Shown in pieces: positions 52,401-61,019 of a stretch of DNA of 64,000 nucleotides; position 1 is the stretch's first letter; each line of letters opens with the position of its first letter. Source of the stretch: CAWDMC01 sp963803295 (GTDB lineage: Bacteria > Acidobacteriota > Terriglobia > UBA7540); the NCBI GenBank assembly GCA_963803295.1, contig CAWDMC010000010.1, forward strand, positions 124,001-188,000, read 5' to 3'. The notes beneath the pieces are model-generated. The model had not been told where the DNA came from. It was given only the letters and a program-made list of their open reading frames with translations, and made no database searches. Made by a program: the position numbers and the translations under genes.

Positions 52401-52730
52401 AACCTGCGGTGCCGTACGGCGATGGCGTGCGCGGGCGAATTGTGTCGAGCCGTCAGGGTGAGCTGGCTTCCTGGTCGGTGAACGGCTCGAGCGCCGAGAC
52501 AAAGCTCACGGCATCAAGGTCGAGAAGGGCGACACGATCGAGTTTTATCGTCGACGCGCGGCTCGATCCCGAAAACGACGCGTTTGCGTGGGCCCCGGTG
52601 ATCAAGATGCGGCGACCAGACATGGAGCGCGAAGGACGATTTCGCCGGCCCGGCGCCGGAGCCGCTCAGCATTTGGGAGCGCTACGCGCAAGTGCTGTTC
52701 GAGACCAACGAGTTCGCGTTTGTCGACTGA
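49490..52730 (+). pseudogene. PSCyt1-DUF1549-DUF1553 (PSD1-type) gene with many frameshifts
   Basis: The pieces run in the correct order of a planctomycete-type exported cytochrome protein: signal and haem motif CYACHS (PSCyt1), GDPEHSLLIRAI and MPPGEPLPPEVV, then NDIDRFILSRLEASHL, RTLIRRATYDLTGLPPTAQEVD, YGERWGRHWLDVARYADS (DUF1549), ARCHDHKYDPI, LTARVIVNRVWMHHFGFGLVRTPSDFGFRGDPPTHPELLDYLA (DUF1553) and a jelly-roll end finishing LFETNEFAFVD with TGA at 52728-52730. The pieces are spread over all three frames with roughly ten one-base shifts, many restorable in short homopolymers (for example AAA near 49681 and CCC near 50340). A stop also interrupts near 49879. Either a decayed gene or poor consensus sequence. 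Confidence 0.8.
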
Positions 52731-52741
52731 AGGAGGACGGA

Positions 52742-54176
52742 ATGAAACACAGAGACCTGTTTCTCACCCGGCGCGAAATGCTGTCACGCTGCGGCATGGG
52801 CATGGGCGCTGGTCGCGCTGCAGGCGCTGCTCGGCGACACGGGATACTTGCAGGCGGCGCCGATTAGCCGGCCATCAATCCGCTGGCGCCGAAGCAGCCG
52901 CCGCTGCCTGCCAAGGCCAAGCGCGTCCTGCACCTGTTCATGAACGGCGGCGCGTCGCACGTGGACACCTTCGATCCGAAGCCGTCGCTGGCTAAATTCG
53001 CGGGCAAGCCGATTCCGATCACGCTGAAGACGGAGCGCCGCACGGGCGCGGCTTTCCCGTCCCCGTTTGCGTTCCGGAAGTTCGGCCAGAGCGGCACGGA
53101 AGTCAGCGAGATCTTTTCAAATGTCGGCGAATGCGGTCGACGACCTTTGCATCGTGCGCTCGATGCACACCGACATTCCGAACCACGAGCCGTCGCTGAT
53201 GATGATGAACTGCGGCGACGTACGCCAGGTGCGGCCGAGCTTCGGCTCCTGGGTGACTTACGGTCTCGGCTCGGAGAACCAGAATCTGCCCGGATTCATC
53301 GTGCTGTGCCCGGACGGTCTGCCGACGCAGGGAAATCAGAACTGGCGTTCAGCGTTTCTGCCCGGCGCCTACCAGGCGACACACATCGACACTCGGGAGA
53401 CGCAGATCGAGAAGCTGATCGAGAACATCCGCAACACCTTCACGACGTCGGCCGAGCAGCGCCGTCAACTCGATCTGCTGGCGGAACTCAATCGCGGCTA
53501 TCAGGAGCGGCGCCAGAACGATGCGCTGCTGGAAGCGCGCGTCCAATCGTTCGAGCTGGCTTATCGCATGCAGATGGAGGCCGACGATGCCTTCGACCTG
53601 TCGAAGGAACCCGAGCACATTCACAAGATGTACGGCGAGGGCCTGCAGGCGCGGCAAATGATGATCGCGCGACGTCTGCTGGAGCGCGGTGTGCGCTTCG
53701 TGCAGGTGTGGCATGGAGCGGGTCAGCCCTGGGACAGCCACGACGACATCCGTGCGAATCACGGCCGCCTGGCGCGGGAGTGCGATCAGCCGATCGCCGC
53801 GCTGATCAAGGATCTGAAGCAGCGCGGCATGCTCGACGACACGCTCGTGATCTGGGGCGGAGAGTTTGGCCGTACGCCGACCGTCGAATTGCCGGACCTG
53901 GGCGCGAACTCCGGCATGGTCAACGGCCGCGATCACAACCCGTACGGCTTCACGATGTGGCTTGCAGGCGCCGGACTGAAGAAGGGCATCGTCTACGGCG
54001 CGACCGACGAGTTCGGCTTCGCGGCTGCCGAGAACAAGGTCCACGTGCACGATCTGCACGCGACGCTGCTTTACCTCCTCGGCTTCGATCACGAGAAGTT
54101 CACCTACCGTTACGCGGGCCGCGACTTCCGGCTCACGGACGTGCACGGCCAGGTGGTCCACGACTTGCTCGCTTGA
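52742..54176 (+). CDS. DUF1501 (sulfatase-like) protein with Tat signal, frameshifted 5' part
   Basis: AGGAGG at 52731-52736 precedes ATG 52742 and a twin-arginine signal (LFLTRREMLSRCGMGMG). The frame breaks near 52800-52860, resumes as VLHLFMNGGASHVDTFDPKPSLAKF, breaks again near 53125, then stays open for more than 340 residues: LCIVRSMHTDIPNHEPSLMMMN, LLERGVRFVQVWHGAGQPWDSH, TLVIWGGEFGRTP and GRDHNPYGFTMWLAGAG. DUF1501 proteins belong to the alkaline-phosphatase/sulfatase fold and nearly always pair with DUF1549/DUF1553 proteins, as here. Function of the pair is unknown. Confidence 0.85.
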
Positions 54177-54365
54177 CTACAGTCCGGTCTTGCAGTCGCA
54201 ACGCACCGGGCGGTCGGACCGCGGGGGCGTGGCTTGTCACGCCGTGCGCTAGCTCAGCGAAGTAACAGGCGTGACCTCTTCTCTGCTCTGTCGTGGCAGA
54301 TCGGCAGATCGAGTACGGTTTGGCGTGAGTGCATCCGTAGGAGCCCAGCGAAGTAAAGGAGGGCC

Positions 54366-55121
54366 GTGCCCAAAAAGGAAATCGTCAAAGCGCTTATCGA
54401 GAAAGAACTGCAGCGTAACACCTCGGACGCGGGGTGGGGAGGCCACGGCATCTCCATTTCCCTGATGCAGTTTTCCCTCACCGAGAGTCTGCGGCAACAG
54501 GTGCAGGCGATCGGGGACCTACACGGCTGCCACACCTGCTTGAGCCGCCTCGAAATTGATAGAGACCAGCCCTGGGTGGGCGACCACATCCCGCCTACGG
54601 AGCTTCCTTGGGGCATCAAGAAGTCCGTCATGGGAAAGGACTGGGCTGATGACACCCACCTCTTTCCCCAATGTCACGAGTGCTCGCATCAACAGTCAAC
54701 CCTCGTACGCAATCTCAAGAATGGCAGCAAGAAATACTCCGACTTGAGCGCCAGTGAGAAGAATCTGATTGGATTCGGGCGTCTCCGCCTCAAGAACAAA
54801 ATTGAGTCCTCGGGTCCCAAGGTAACCGCTGACGAAGGATTTCGCATTCAGGAACTGGGCAAGAAGCACGGCTGCCATTCCTGCAAAACAAAGTATCCGG
54901 TTACGACGTACCACGCCGACCACAGCTTTCCGCAGGAGTTCTGCACGCATTACATGGAGGGCGTGTTCGCCGACCTGGGCTTTAAGTACCCAACCACCTT
55001 CGAGCTGCGCCCGCAGTGCCCCCGCTGCTCAGGGCATCAGGGTGGCAAGATGAAGCAAATCATGGATGTGGCGACGGAGTACGCGAGAGAGAACCTCGGT
55101 ATGGTCGTCTATAAGTTTTGA
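54366..55121 (+). CDS. Unrecognised protein with two HNH-like zinc-cluster modules
   Basis: A 251-residue protein with an internal twofold repeat. Module 1 has HGCHTC (C55, C58), GDHIPP (D73, H74) and PQCHEC (C103, C106) followed by SHQQ. Module 2 has HGCHSC (C170, C173), ADHSFP (D185, H186) and PQCPRC (C218, C221) followed by SGHQ. This Cx2C-DH-Cx2C pattern resembles treble-clef HNH/endonuclease VII folds, as in polymorphic toxin nucleases. The GTG start at 54366 sits very close behind AAAGGAGGG. No partner or immunity gene is evident. Nuclease activity is only an inference. Confidence 0.7.
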   Translation: MPKKEIVKALIEKELQRNTSDAGWGGHGISISLMQFSLTESLRQQVQAIGDLHGCHTCLSRLEIDRDQPWVGDHIPPTELPWGIKKSVMGKDWADDTHLFPQCHECSHQQSTLVRNLKNGSKKYSDLSASEKNLIGFGRLRLKNKIESSGPKVTADEGFRIQELGKKHGCHSCKTKYPVTTYHADHSFPQEFCTHYMEGVFADLGFKYPTTFELRPQCPRCSGHQGGKMKQIMDVATEYARENLGMVVYKF

Positions 55122-55208
55122 AGTCGGACCCAGCGACGAGTCCGCCCCGCCGGACGCTTACAAGCCGGCGGGATAGGACCATTGAAGCCGCCGTTTGGAG
55201 AATCACCC

Positions 55209-56114
55209 ATGAGTAAGAAATCCGAAAAGAAAAACAAGAAGGACAATAAAACTGGCAAGCAAGATGAGCAGACCAGCATGGCGGTCGAGCAGGCCGAAAG
55301 TGGCCGCTCCGACGGCGCGCCACCGCGTACGCCGCTACGACTGGAGGTGGATTGCCGGTACTCGAAAGAACTCCGCCGCTTGCAGATTGAGCTGGTGAAA
55401 TTGCAGGAGTGGGTCAAGAGCAAGGGCCTGAAGGTCGTGGTGCTCTTTGAAGGGCGAGATGCGGCTGGAAAAGGCGGAGCGATTAAGCGAATCAGCCAAT
55501 GTCTGAATCCGCGCGTGTGCCGGGTAGTGGCCTTGGCGGCCCCTACGGAGCGTGAGCGGACGCAGTGGTATTTTCAGCGCTATGTGCCTAACCTGCCGGC
55601 GGCGGGCGAGATGGTGCTCTTTGACCGCAGTTGGTACAACCGGGCCGGCGTCGAGCAGGTGATGGGGTTCTGCACCCAAACCGAGTACATGGAGTTCCTG
55701 CAGAGTTGCCCTGAATTCGAGAGAATGCTAATACGCTCCGGCATCATTCTGATCAAGTACTGGTTCTCGGTGAGCGATGAAGAGCAGGAAAGGCGCTTCC
55801 AGGAAAGAATGGACGATCCTACCAAGCGGTGGAAGTTAAGCCCCATGGATCTCGAGTCGCGTGCCCGCTGGGCCGATTACTCCCGCGCCAAAGACGAGAT
55901 GTTCGCCCACACCGACAACAAGCAGGCACCCTGGTATGTGGTGAACGCGGACAATAAGGAAGCAGCGCGACTGAACGTCATCCGGCACCTACTTTCTCTG
56001 ATTCCTTACCAGGATCTGACGCCCGAACCCCTTAAGCTCCCGTCTTTGAAAAAAGGAAGCTACATCCGTCCTCCAATCACCGAACAGACTTTCGTGCCGG
56101 AAGTTTATAAGTAA
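55209..56114 (+). CDS. Polyphosphate kinase 2 family protein
   Basis: A 301-residue PPK2 enzyme. After a 40-residue lysine-rich lead come the Walker A motif in VLFEGRDAAGKGGAIKR (about 78-94), LAAPTERERTQWYFQRYV, the Walker B region LFDRSWYNRAGVE, and WYVVNADNKEAARLNVIRHLL. PPK2 uses polyphosphate to phosphorylate nucleoside di- or monophosphates in the cytoplasm; single-domain members of this length usually act on ADP or GDP. ATG 55209 has GGAG 8 nt upstream; a TTG at 55182 is an unlikely alternative. Confidence 0.92.
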   Translation: MSKKSEKKNKKDNKTGKQDEQTSMAVEQAESGRSDGAPPRTPLRLEVDCRYSKELRRLQIELVKLQEWVKSKGLKVVVLFEGRDAAGKGGAIKRISQCLNPRVCRVVALAAPTERERTQWYFQRYVPNLPAAGEMVLFDRSWYNRAGVEQVMGFCTQTEYMEFLQSCPEFERMLIRSGIILIKYWFSVSDEEQERRFQERMDDPTKRWKLSPMDLESRARWADYSRAKDEMFAHTDNKQAPWYVVNADNKEAARLNVIRHLLSLIPYQDLTPEPLKLPSLKKGSYIRPPITEQTFVPEVYK

Positions 56115-56147
56115 GTCCTGAAAGCTACGTCGTCGCCTGGCCAGAAT

Positions 56148-56171
56148 GGGAGGGCCGTAAAGGCCCTTCCC
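56148..56171. terminator. Hairpin between convergent ppk2 and dinB-like genes
   Basis: GGGAGGGCC (56148-56156) pairs with GGCCCTTCCC (56162-56171) with one bulged base across a 5-base loop. It lies between two convergent genes and overlaps the start of the DinB stop codon region. A strong T-tract is missing on both sides. Confidence 0.4.
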
Positions 56172-56683
56172 TACCCAGTCCCCGCTTGCTCGTCTGCTGA
56201 CGGACCGTAGAATCCCGGCACGGGAATATCGTTCAGCCGCAGATAAACGGTAAGCTGTCCGCGATGGTGGACGATGTGTTTCAGGACCATGCTGCCCAGC
56301 AGAGTGATACGCGGCAGGGTGAAGACTGTCCTGCCGTTCTTCAGCAGCGTCCAAGATCCGCGTAACCTTTCGTCGCTGGCGGCGGCTATCGCGGCCCGCG
56401 CCGCCTTCACCTCTTGGTCGAAAAATCCAAGCAACTCCTGACTCGACGCCGCCTCCTGATTTCGCATGGGCACGCCGCCCGGAGCGATATCCAGCGAGTC
56501 TTTCTCGACAAGAAGGCTGGCCCAACCGGGCAAATTGGCGATATGTGATGCCAGGCGGCCCATGCTCATGGATTTCTGGTGCGGTTTCCAGTCAAACTTG
56601 TCGTCGGGCACCCGCTCCAGCGCCCTGCGGGTGTTGGCCATTTCCTGATCGAATTCCGGTATTAGTGCTTCGCTCATCGGCAT
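56171..56683 (-). CDS. DinB-family protein
   Basis: A 170-residue four-helix DinB-like protein. Conserved parts are ALERVPDDKFDWKPHQKSMSMGRLASHIANLPGW with the first histidine ligand and VLKHIVHHRGQLTVYLRLNDIPVPGFYGPSADE with the two others. The family binds a metal through three histidines; some members are thiol-dependent S-transferases, most are uncharacterised. It lies alone, convergent with ppk2. Confidence 0.9.
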   Translation of the reverse strand: MPMSEALIPEFDQEMANTRRALERVPDDKFDWKPHQKSMSMGRLASHIANLPGWASLLVEKDSLDIAPGGVPMRNQEAASSQELLGFFDQEVKAARAAIAAASDERLRGSWTLLKNGRTVFTLPRITLLGSMVLKHIVHHRGQLTVYLRLNDIPVPGFYGPSADEQAGTG

Positions 56684-56852
56684 GTTTCCCTCCGCGTAAA
56701 GGCGGCTTCCGCTTATTGAGAACTAAAATTATGGTGGCGACGATTCCAACTCTCCACATGCTTCTTTGTGGTCCAACTCTTCTGCTATATACTGGCGCGC
56801 TAGTCCTGTCAACCTAACCAAAGCCTTGAATAGGTTCTGAATCTGGAGCTCC

Positions 56853-58652
56853 ATGAAAATCACCTTTGCCGACTGGCTCGTCGTCGCGGCCTATTTTGCG
56901 GTGAATCTCCTGATTGGCCTTTATTACCGCAAAAAGGCCAGCGGCAGCACCGACGACTACTTTATTTCCGGCCGCGAGGTGAGCTGGTGGCTGGCCGGGA
57001 CGTCGATGGTGGCCGCGACTTTTGCCGCCGATACCCCGCTGGCCGTCACCGGTCTGGTGGCCACGCAAGGGATCGCCGGGAACTGGTTCTGGTGGAGTCT
57101 GCTGCTCAACGGCATGATGACGGTGTTTCTGTTCGCACGCATGTGGCGGCGGGCGGAGATCGTCACCGATGTCGAGCTGGTGGAGCTGCGCTACCATGGC
57201 AAGCCCGCAGCCTTCCTGCGCGGCTTTCGCTCTATCTACTTCGGTCTGCTGATGAATTGCCTGATTGTGGGATGGGTGAACCTGGCCATGGAAAAGATCA
57301 TGGGCACGGTGCTGGGCATCAACCGCTACCAGGCCCTGGCGGTGATCTTCGCCATCATCGCCCTGACCAGCTTCTACACCTTCATTTCCGGACTCTGGGG
57401 AGTGCTTTGGACCGACCTGATTCAGTTTGTCCTCAAGATGACCATGGTGACCGTCCTGGCCTACTACGGGCTCCGCGCCGTCGGTGGAATGCACGCGTTA
57501 GTGAGCAAGCTGGCGGACGTCGATGCGGCGAAACACGCAGCCGCGGGCGGCACGGGCTCCATCCTCAACTTCATTCCTACCCTCGACTCCGCCTGGATGC
57601 CTTTTACGCTCTTCTGCACCTTTCTGGGCATGAGCTGGTGGGCCAACTGGTATCCCGGGGCCGAGCCGGGCGGCGGCGGTTATGTGGCGCAGCGCATCTT
57701 TTGCGCCCGCAACGAGAAACACTCGCTCTGGGCCACTCTCTGGTTCAACATAGCACACTACGCCCTGCGCCCCTGGCCTTGGATCGTCACCGCGCTGTGC
57801 TCGGTGGTGCTCTATCCCACGCTGCAAGACAAGGAAATCGGCTACATCAAAGTGTGGGTGGATTACTTGCCTCCGGCCTTCAGCGGTCTGATGCTGGCCG
57901 CCTTCGCCGCGGCCTACATGTCTACGATTGCCACCCAACTCAACTGGGGATCTTCATACCTGGTGAACGATTTTTACCGCCGCTTCCTGGTGCGCGACAG
58001 GGACGAGCGCCACTACGTGCACATGTCAAAATGGGCAACAGCCTTGCTCGCAGTGCTGGGTGCGGCGGTTTCTCTGGTCATGACTTCAGTGGCAGGCGCC
58101 TGGCAGTTACTGCTGGGCGTGGGCGCCGGGACCGGCGCGGTCTACCTGCTGCGCTGGTATTGGTGGAGGATCAACGCCTGGTCAGAAGTATCCGCCATGA
58201 CCGCCGCCGCGCTTACCACCGTGCTCCTGAAAATCCAGCACGCCGGTGTGCCAATTATCCAATTCAGGGGCTCGGCCCCGGAAGTGTTTGCCAAATCCCT
58301 GCTTTTCACGGTGGCCGTGACTTCCGCTGTTTGGCTTACCGTGACCTACCTCACAGCGCCTGAACCCAATTCCAAGCTTCTCGAGTTCTACCGTCGAGTG
58401 CGTCCCGCAGGCGCCGGATGGAAGCGGATCGCCGCACTTGCCCCGGAGACCCCCCGCGCGGGGGACGGCTGGTATAATCTGATGGACTGGCTTGCCGGCT
58501 GCGTGATGGTTTACATGGTTCTGTTCGGCAGCGGCAAGATCATCTTCGGCCACCTCGGAATTGGCCTCGTGTTCATGGGCGTGGGGTTGCTAGCAGGGTA
58601 TCTGATCTACTGGGATCTCTCGCGGCGGGGGTGGGAGACCCTGTCGAAGTAA
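56853..58652 (+). CDS. Sodium:solute symporter (SSS) family protein
   Basis: A 599-residue membrane transporter of the SSS/SGLT family with about 13-15 hydrophobic helices. Typical stretches include DWLVVAAYFAVNLLIGLYYRKKASGSTDDYFISGREVSWWLAGTS at the start, ALTSFYTFISGLWGVLWTDLIQF, and AAFAAAYMSTIATQLNWGSSYLVNDFYRRF, which holds the sodium-site helix. It should import an organic solute with sodium. The substrate (sugar, amino acid or other) cannot be read from the sequence and no metabolic gene is adjacent. Confidence 0.92.
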   Translation: MKITFADWLVVAAYFAVNLLIGLYYRKKASGSTDDYFISGREVSWWLAGTSMVAATFAADTPLAVTGLVATQGIAGNWFWWSLLLNGMMTVFLFARMWRRAEIVTDVELVELRYHGKPAAFLRGFRSIYFGLLMNCLIVGWVNLAMEKIMGTVLGINRYQALAVIFAIIALTSFYTFISGLWGVLWTDLIQFVLKMTMVTVLAYYGLRAVGGMHALVSKLADVDAAKHAAAGGTGSILNFIPTLDSAWMPFTLFCTFLGMSWWANWYPGAEPGGGGYVAQRIFCARNEKHSLWATLWFNIAHYALRPWPWIVTALCSVVLYPTLQDKEIGYIKVWVDYLPPAFSGLMLAAFAAAYMSTIATQLNWGSSYLVNDFYRRFLVRDRDERHYVHMSKWATALLAVLGAAVSLVMTSVAGAWQLLLGVGAGTGAVYLLRWYWWRINAWSEVSAMTAAALTTVLLKIQHAGVPIIQFRGSAPEVFAKSLLFTVAVTSAVWLTVTYLTAPEPNSKLLEFYRRVRPAGAGWKRIAALAPETPRAGDGWYNLMDWLAGCVMVYMVLFGSGKIIFGHLGIGLVFMGVGLLAGYLIYWDLSRRGWETLSK

Positions 58653-58762
58653 AGTCGACCTGCCGATTCAATATCTGATTGCCGCTCGGTGGAGGTATCG
58701 GGAGAGGGCTCAGAGAAGGCCCAAAGTGACCTGTCGATCCTTATGTCGAAGCAGCGGAAATA

Positions 58763-58806
58763 CAGCGGAAAACCTGCGGGATTTCAGCGGGATTTCAGCG
58801 CGATTC
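58763..58806 (+). repeat. Short AT-poor repeat, copy 2
   Basis: CAGCGGAAAACCTGCGGG and CAGCGGGATTTCAGCG resemble the stretch at 48556-48595. The unit CAGCGGGATTTCAGCG is itself partly repeated in tandem here. Confidence 0.45.
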
Positions 58807-58862
58807 TCGGCGTGGTCCGGCAGGAATCCAGCTTATCGTTTTGCGAATAGAGGTTCTTGGCC

Positions 58863-59405
58863 ATGAAATCTAGAGATCGAAATGATTTCTTGGCCGTCGT
58901 TCAATTGCTGCTGACGGGCGGAGTGTTTTTCCAAATGCAGGGCATCCCCCCTCAGGAGTACAACCCCAAGCAAAATTGCGAAGTGCCCGAATACTTCGGC
59001 ATGTGCGATCCGTACGTGCCGGGAGTGATAGTTAGCGGCCAGGACAAGCAGCCTTTCAGGGTGATATCCACCTGGTCGATGGGGCCAGCGGAAAAGGCGG
59101 GCGTTTGTCCTGGAGACGAGTATCCCTCTGCGGCCTTCTATGCGGGCCTGCACCCGGGCGACTCAATTCTAGCGGTGAACGGCCATTCAATCGAAGAAGT
59201 CACGCGCGAGCAACTGCGGAGTATGCTGTCACCCAGGAAAGACTCGGAGATCAAGTTCGCCGTCTCGCGGCTGGGACGAAGGCTCACGTTCCGTGTGAAG
59301 CCTGAAACGTACGAGCGAACGCTGGCCAGGATCGATCGCAAACTGACGAATCTCGGACCCGTACCCCGGAAGTGCCCTGATCCCAAGACCGAACATGGCC
59401 CATAG
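58863..59405 (+). CDS. PDZ-domain protein
   Basis: A 180-residue protein with a short N-terminal hydrophobic stretch (FLAVVQLLLTGGVFF) that could be a signal or anchor, and one PDZ domain: VISTWSMGPAEKAGVCPGDE ... YAGLHPGDSILAVNGHSIEEVTREQL. The AGVxPGD turn seems to occur twice (AGVCPGDE and AGLHPGDS) with nine residues between, as if the binding loop had been partly duplicated. ATG 58863 has GAGG 9 nt upstream. The role is unknown; PDZ domains bind peptide ends. Confidence 0.75.
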   Translation: MKSRDRNDFLAVVQLLLTGGVFFQMQGIPPQEYNPKQNCEVPEYFGMCDPYVPGVIVSGQDKQPFRVISTWSMGPAEKAGVCPGDEYPSAAFYAGLHPGDSILAVNGHSIEEVTREQLRSMLSPRKDSEIKFAVSRLGRRLTFRVKPETYERTLARIDRKLTNLGPVPRKCPDPKTEHGP

Positions 59406-59681
59406 AAGGTCATGGGGTTCAGCGGTCGTAGGCGGGGAGCGGGCGGGCAAAATCGTGGTTCGCGCTACTGGAATGTGTCAGATCGTTTCCTATAAATAGG
59501 CTCGCCGGATCCCTCACCCGCCGCTGCGCGGTCCCCCCTCTCCCGCAAGTGAGGCGAGAGCTGTTATCAATCAGCCATTCGTTTTTTCCGGAAAATGTGC
59601 AAACCCCAGGGCTTCCAGCCCTGGGATGGCTAACTAGACCACCCTGCACGTTCGCAAAGTTGTTGCCAGACAGTAGGGGGA
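59406..59681. other. Intergenic region containing repeat copy A
   Basis: No gene. It is mostly filled by the roughly 127-base repeat at 59507-59633, which has a related copy at 60884-61012. Confidence 0.5.
59507..59633 (+). repeat. About 127-bp direct repeat, copy A
   Basis: Starts GGATCCCTCACCCGCCGCTG and continues through CTGTTATCAATCAGCCATTC to GGGATGGCTAAC. It includes a perfect hairpin CCCAGGGC-ttcca-GCCCTGGG at 59605-59625. Copy B at 60884 shares the same order of blocks with scattered changes, so the pair flanks padR and the permease-prefix gene. Confidence 0.75.
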
Positions 59682-59711
59682 GTGCTATATATAGGAACGT
59701 TATATAAGCAC
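59682..59711 (+). promoter_or_regulatory. PadR operator/promoter candidate
   Basis: GTGCTATATATA and TTATATAAGCAC form an imperfect 12-base inverted repeat around GGAACG. It is AT-rich, overlaps possible -10 sequences and ends 17 nt before the padR start. PadR repressors usually bind such ATAT-type dyads in their own promoter. Confidence 0.5.
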
Positions 59712-59727
59712 ATGGGCGGGCTACATC

Positions 59728-60066
59728 ATGACTGATATCGATGCGAACGTTAAGCGTGGGAGCGCCGAACTGGCCGTTTTGAGTGTGCTTGCCACAGGGC
59801 CGATGCACGGATATGAGATCGCCCGTCGAATTGAGGAGCGATCCGGCGGAGCCTTACGATTTCATCTCGCATCCCTTTATCCCTTGCTTTATCGCATGGA
59901 AAGCGATGGTTGGGTGAGTGCTAAATGGGAAGAGTCAGCAAGCGGACGGCGGCGGCGCCGCTACTCGCTCACGCGCGAAGGTCGCGGTAAGCTAGCCCCT
60001 CTGCGTGCGCGGTGGCACGAGCTTTTCCTTGCACTCAACCGGCTCGCGGGACTCGACCATGCCTGA
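59728..60066 (+). CDS. PadR-family transcriptional regulator
   Basis: A 112-residue winged-helix regulator: ELAVLSVLATGPMHGYEIARRIEERSG, then LYPLLYRMESDGWVSAKWEESASGRRRRRYSLTREGRGKL, the classic PadR wing. It probably represses its own operon through the dyad just upstream (59682-59711). The following gene starts inside its last codons. In acidobacteria such genes commonly control a permease of the MacB/FtsX type, and one lies at 61020-63479. Confidence 0.93.
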   Translation: MTDIDANVKRGSAELAVLSVLATGPMHGYEIARRIEERSGGALRFHLASLYPLLYRMESDGWVSAKWEESASGRRRRRYSLTREGRGKLAPLRARWHELFLALNRLAGLDHA

Positions 60067-60745
60067 TTTCGAACACATCCTGCGGGAAAAGTTGTGTCGG
60101 TGCAACCGCCCGAAGCACGATGAGGTGATCCGTGAACTTGCCGGCCACATGGAAGACCGCTACGAGGGCCTGCTCCGCGAGAACGTTGGCCGAGACGAGG
60201 CGCTGCAAGGGGCACTCTGCGAGGTGGGAGACTGGAAACAGCTGCAGAAAAGCATTGAGTCGGCCAGGAGGACAGACATGACGGAGCGTGCGAAATGTGT
60301 TTTGGTCCCCGGTACGGCGGCACTGTTGGTCTCGACCTTGGGAGAGAGACTCCTATGGCATCTGAGCACGGGAACACCACACGTGTATCGGGACTGGTCG
60401 TCATGGCTCACGGTGGCTTTGCCAATGGTGGGTGTGCTCTTAATCGCGGGCGCGGCCGGTGCGGCTTGCTCGCTGTACGCTGGAGGTAGCAAGCGACAGC
60501 GGATCTGGTCCGCGGAATTTCCGGCTCTGTGCGCCACCCTGCTGTTGCTCATTCTGCTTCCCTGGAGTCTGTTCTCGTTTTCGCACGCCGCGACTTGGCT
60601 AGCCGTACGAGGCGCCGCGTCGCGATATATCCTGTTTGGTGTTCTGACCCCCGCTGCCGTGCTGCTGTTGGGAGCGCTGCCATTCCTTTTGGCCGAATCG
60701 AAATCGCGAGGCGTTGAATCGTCTGCTCAGGCGCACGCATCTTAG
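60059..60745 (+). CDS. Permease-prefix (HAAS-like) membrane protein
   Basis: A 228-residue protein starting at ATG 60059, overlapping the padR stop by 8 nt. The N-terminal 75 residues (EHILREKLCRCNRPKHDEVIRELAGHMEDRYEGLLRE...EALQGALCEVGDWKQLQKSIESAR) match the permease-prefix/HAAS signalling domain. Four hydrophobic segments follow. The pairing with PadR is common; the protein may pass a signal to, or regulate, the permease gene nearby. Confidence 0.8.
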   Translation: MPDFEHILREKLCRCNRPKHDEVIRELAGHMEDRYEGLLRENVGRDEALQGALCEVGDWKQLQKSIESARRTDMTERAKCVLVPGTAALLVSTLGERLLWHLSTGTPHVYRDWSSWLTVALPMVGVLLIAGAAGAACSLYAGGSKRQRIWSAEFPALCATLLLLILLPWSLFSFSHAATWLAVRGAASRYILFGVLTPAAVLLLGALPFLLAESKSRGVESSAQAHAS

Positions 60746-60752
60746 CAGCAGC

Positions 60753-60883
60753 ATGAATCTCGATCACACAACCCTCGAATCGGTCCCGAAGGTTCTGTTG
60801 CACGAGCATCTGGTTGGCGTCTTGCGCCCGGCGACGATCGTCCAGCTGGCGAGGGAAGCGAAGTGCAACAAGCTGCCCACCGA
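60753..60883 (+). pseudogene. Truncated 5' copy of an adenosine deaminase gene
   Basis: ATG 60753 opens NLDHTTLESVPKVLLHEHLVGVLRPATIVQLAREAK, the start of an adenosine deaminase (metal motif HxH in HEH), then the frame runs into repeat copy B after LPTED. The first 57 bases match the copy at 63938 with one change. The residue after HEHL is valine here but aspartate in the other copy. This is a gene fragment. Confidence 0.8.
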
Positions 60884-61012
60884 GGATCCCTCACCCACCG
60901 CTGCGCGGTCCCCCTTCTCCCGCAAGCGGGCGAGGGCTGTTATCAACCAGCCATTCGTTTTCTCCTGAAATTGTGCAACCTCCAAGTATGGCCTTCCAGC
61001 CCTCGGATGGTT
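60884..61012 (+). repeat. About 129-bp direct repeat, copy B
   Basis: Starts GGATCCCTCACCCACCGCTG and ends CGGATGGTTA. It shares block order with copy A, including CTGTTATCAACCAGCCATTC, but the final hairpin is degraded. It begins directly where the deaminase fragment ends and stops 8 nt before the permease stop codon. Confidence 0.75.
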
Positions 61013-61019
61013 AGGAATC

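Noticed and set aside
56987..58363. Plus-strand open frame of 458 codons inside the symporter gene
   Set aside because: Out-of-frame shadow of the sodium symporter, whose frame gives hydrophobic helices and family motifs.
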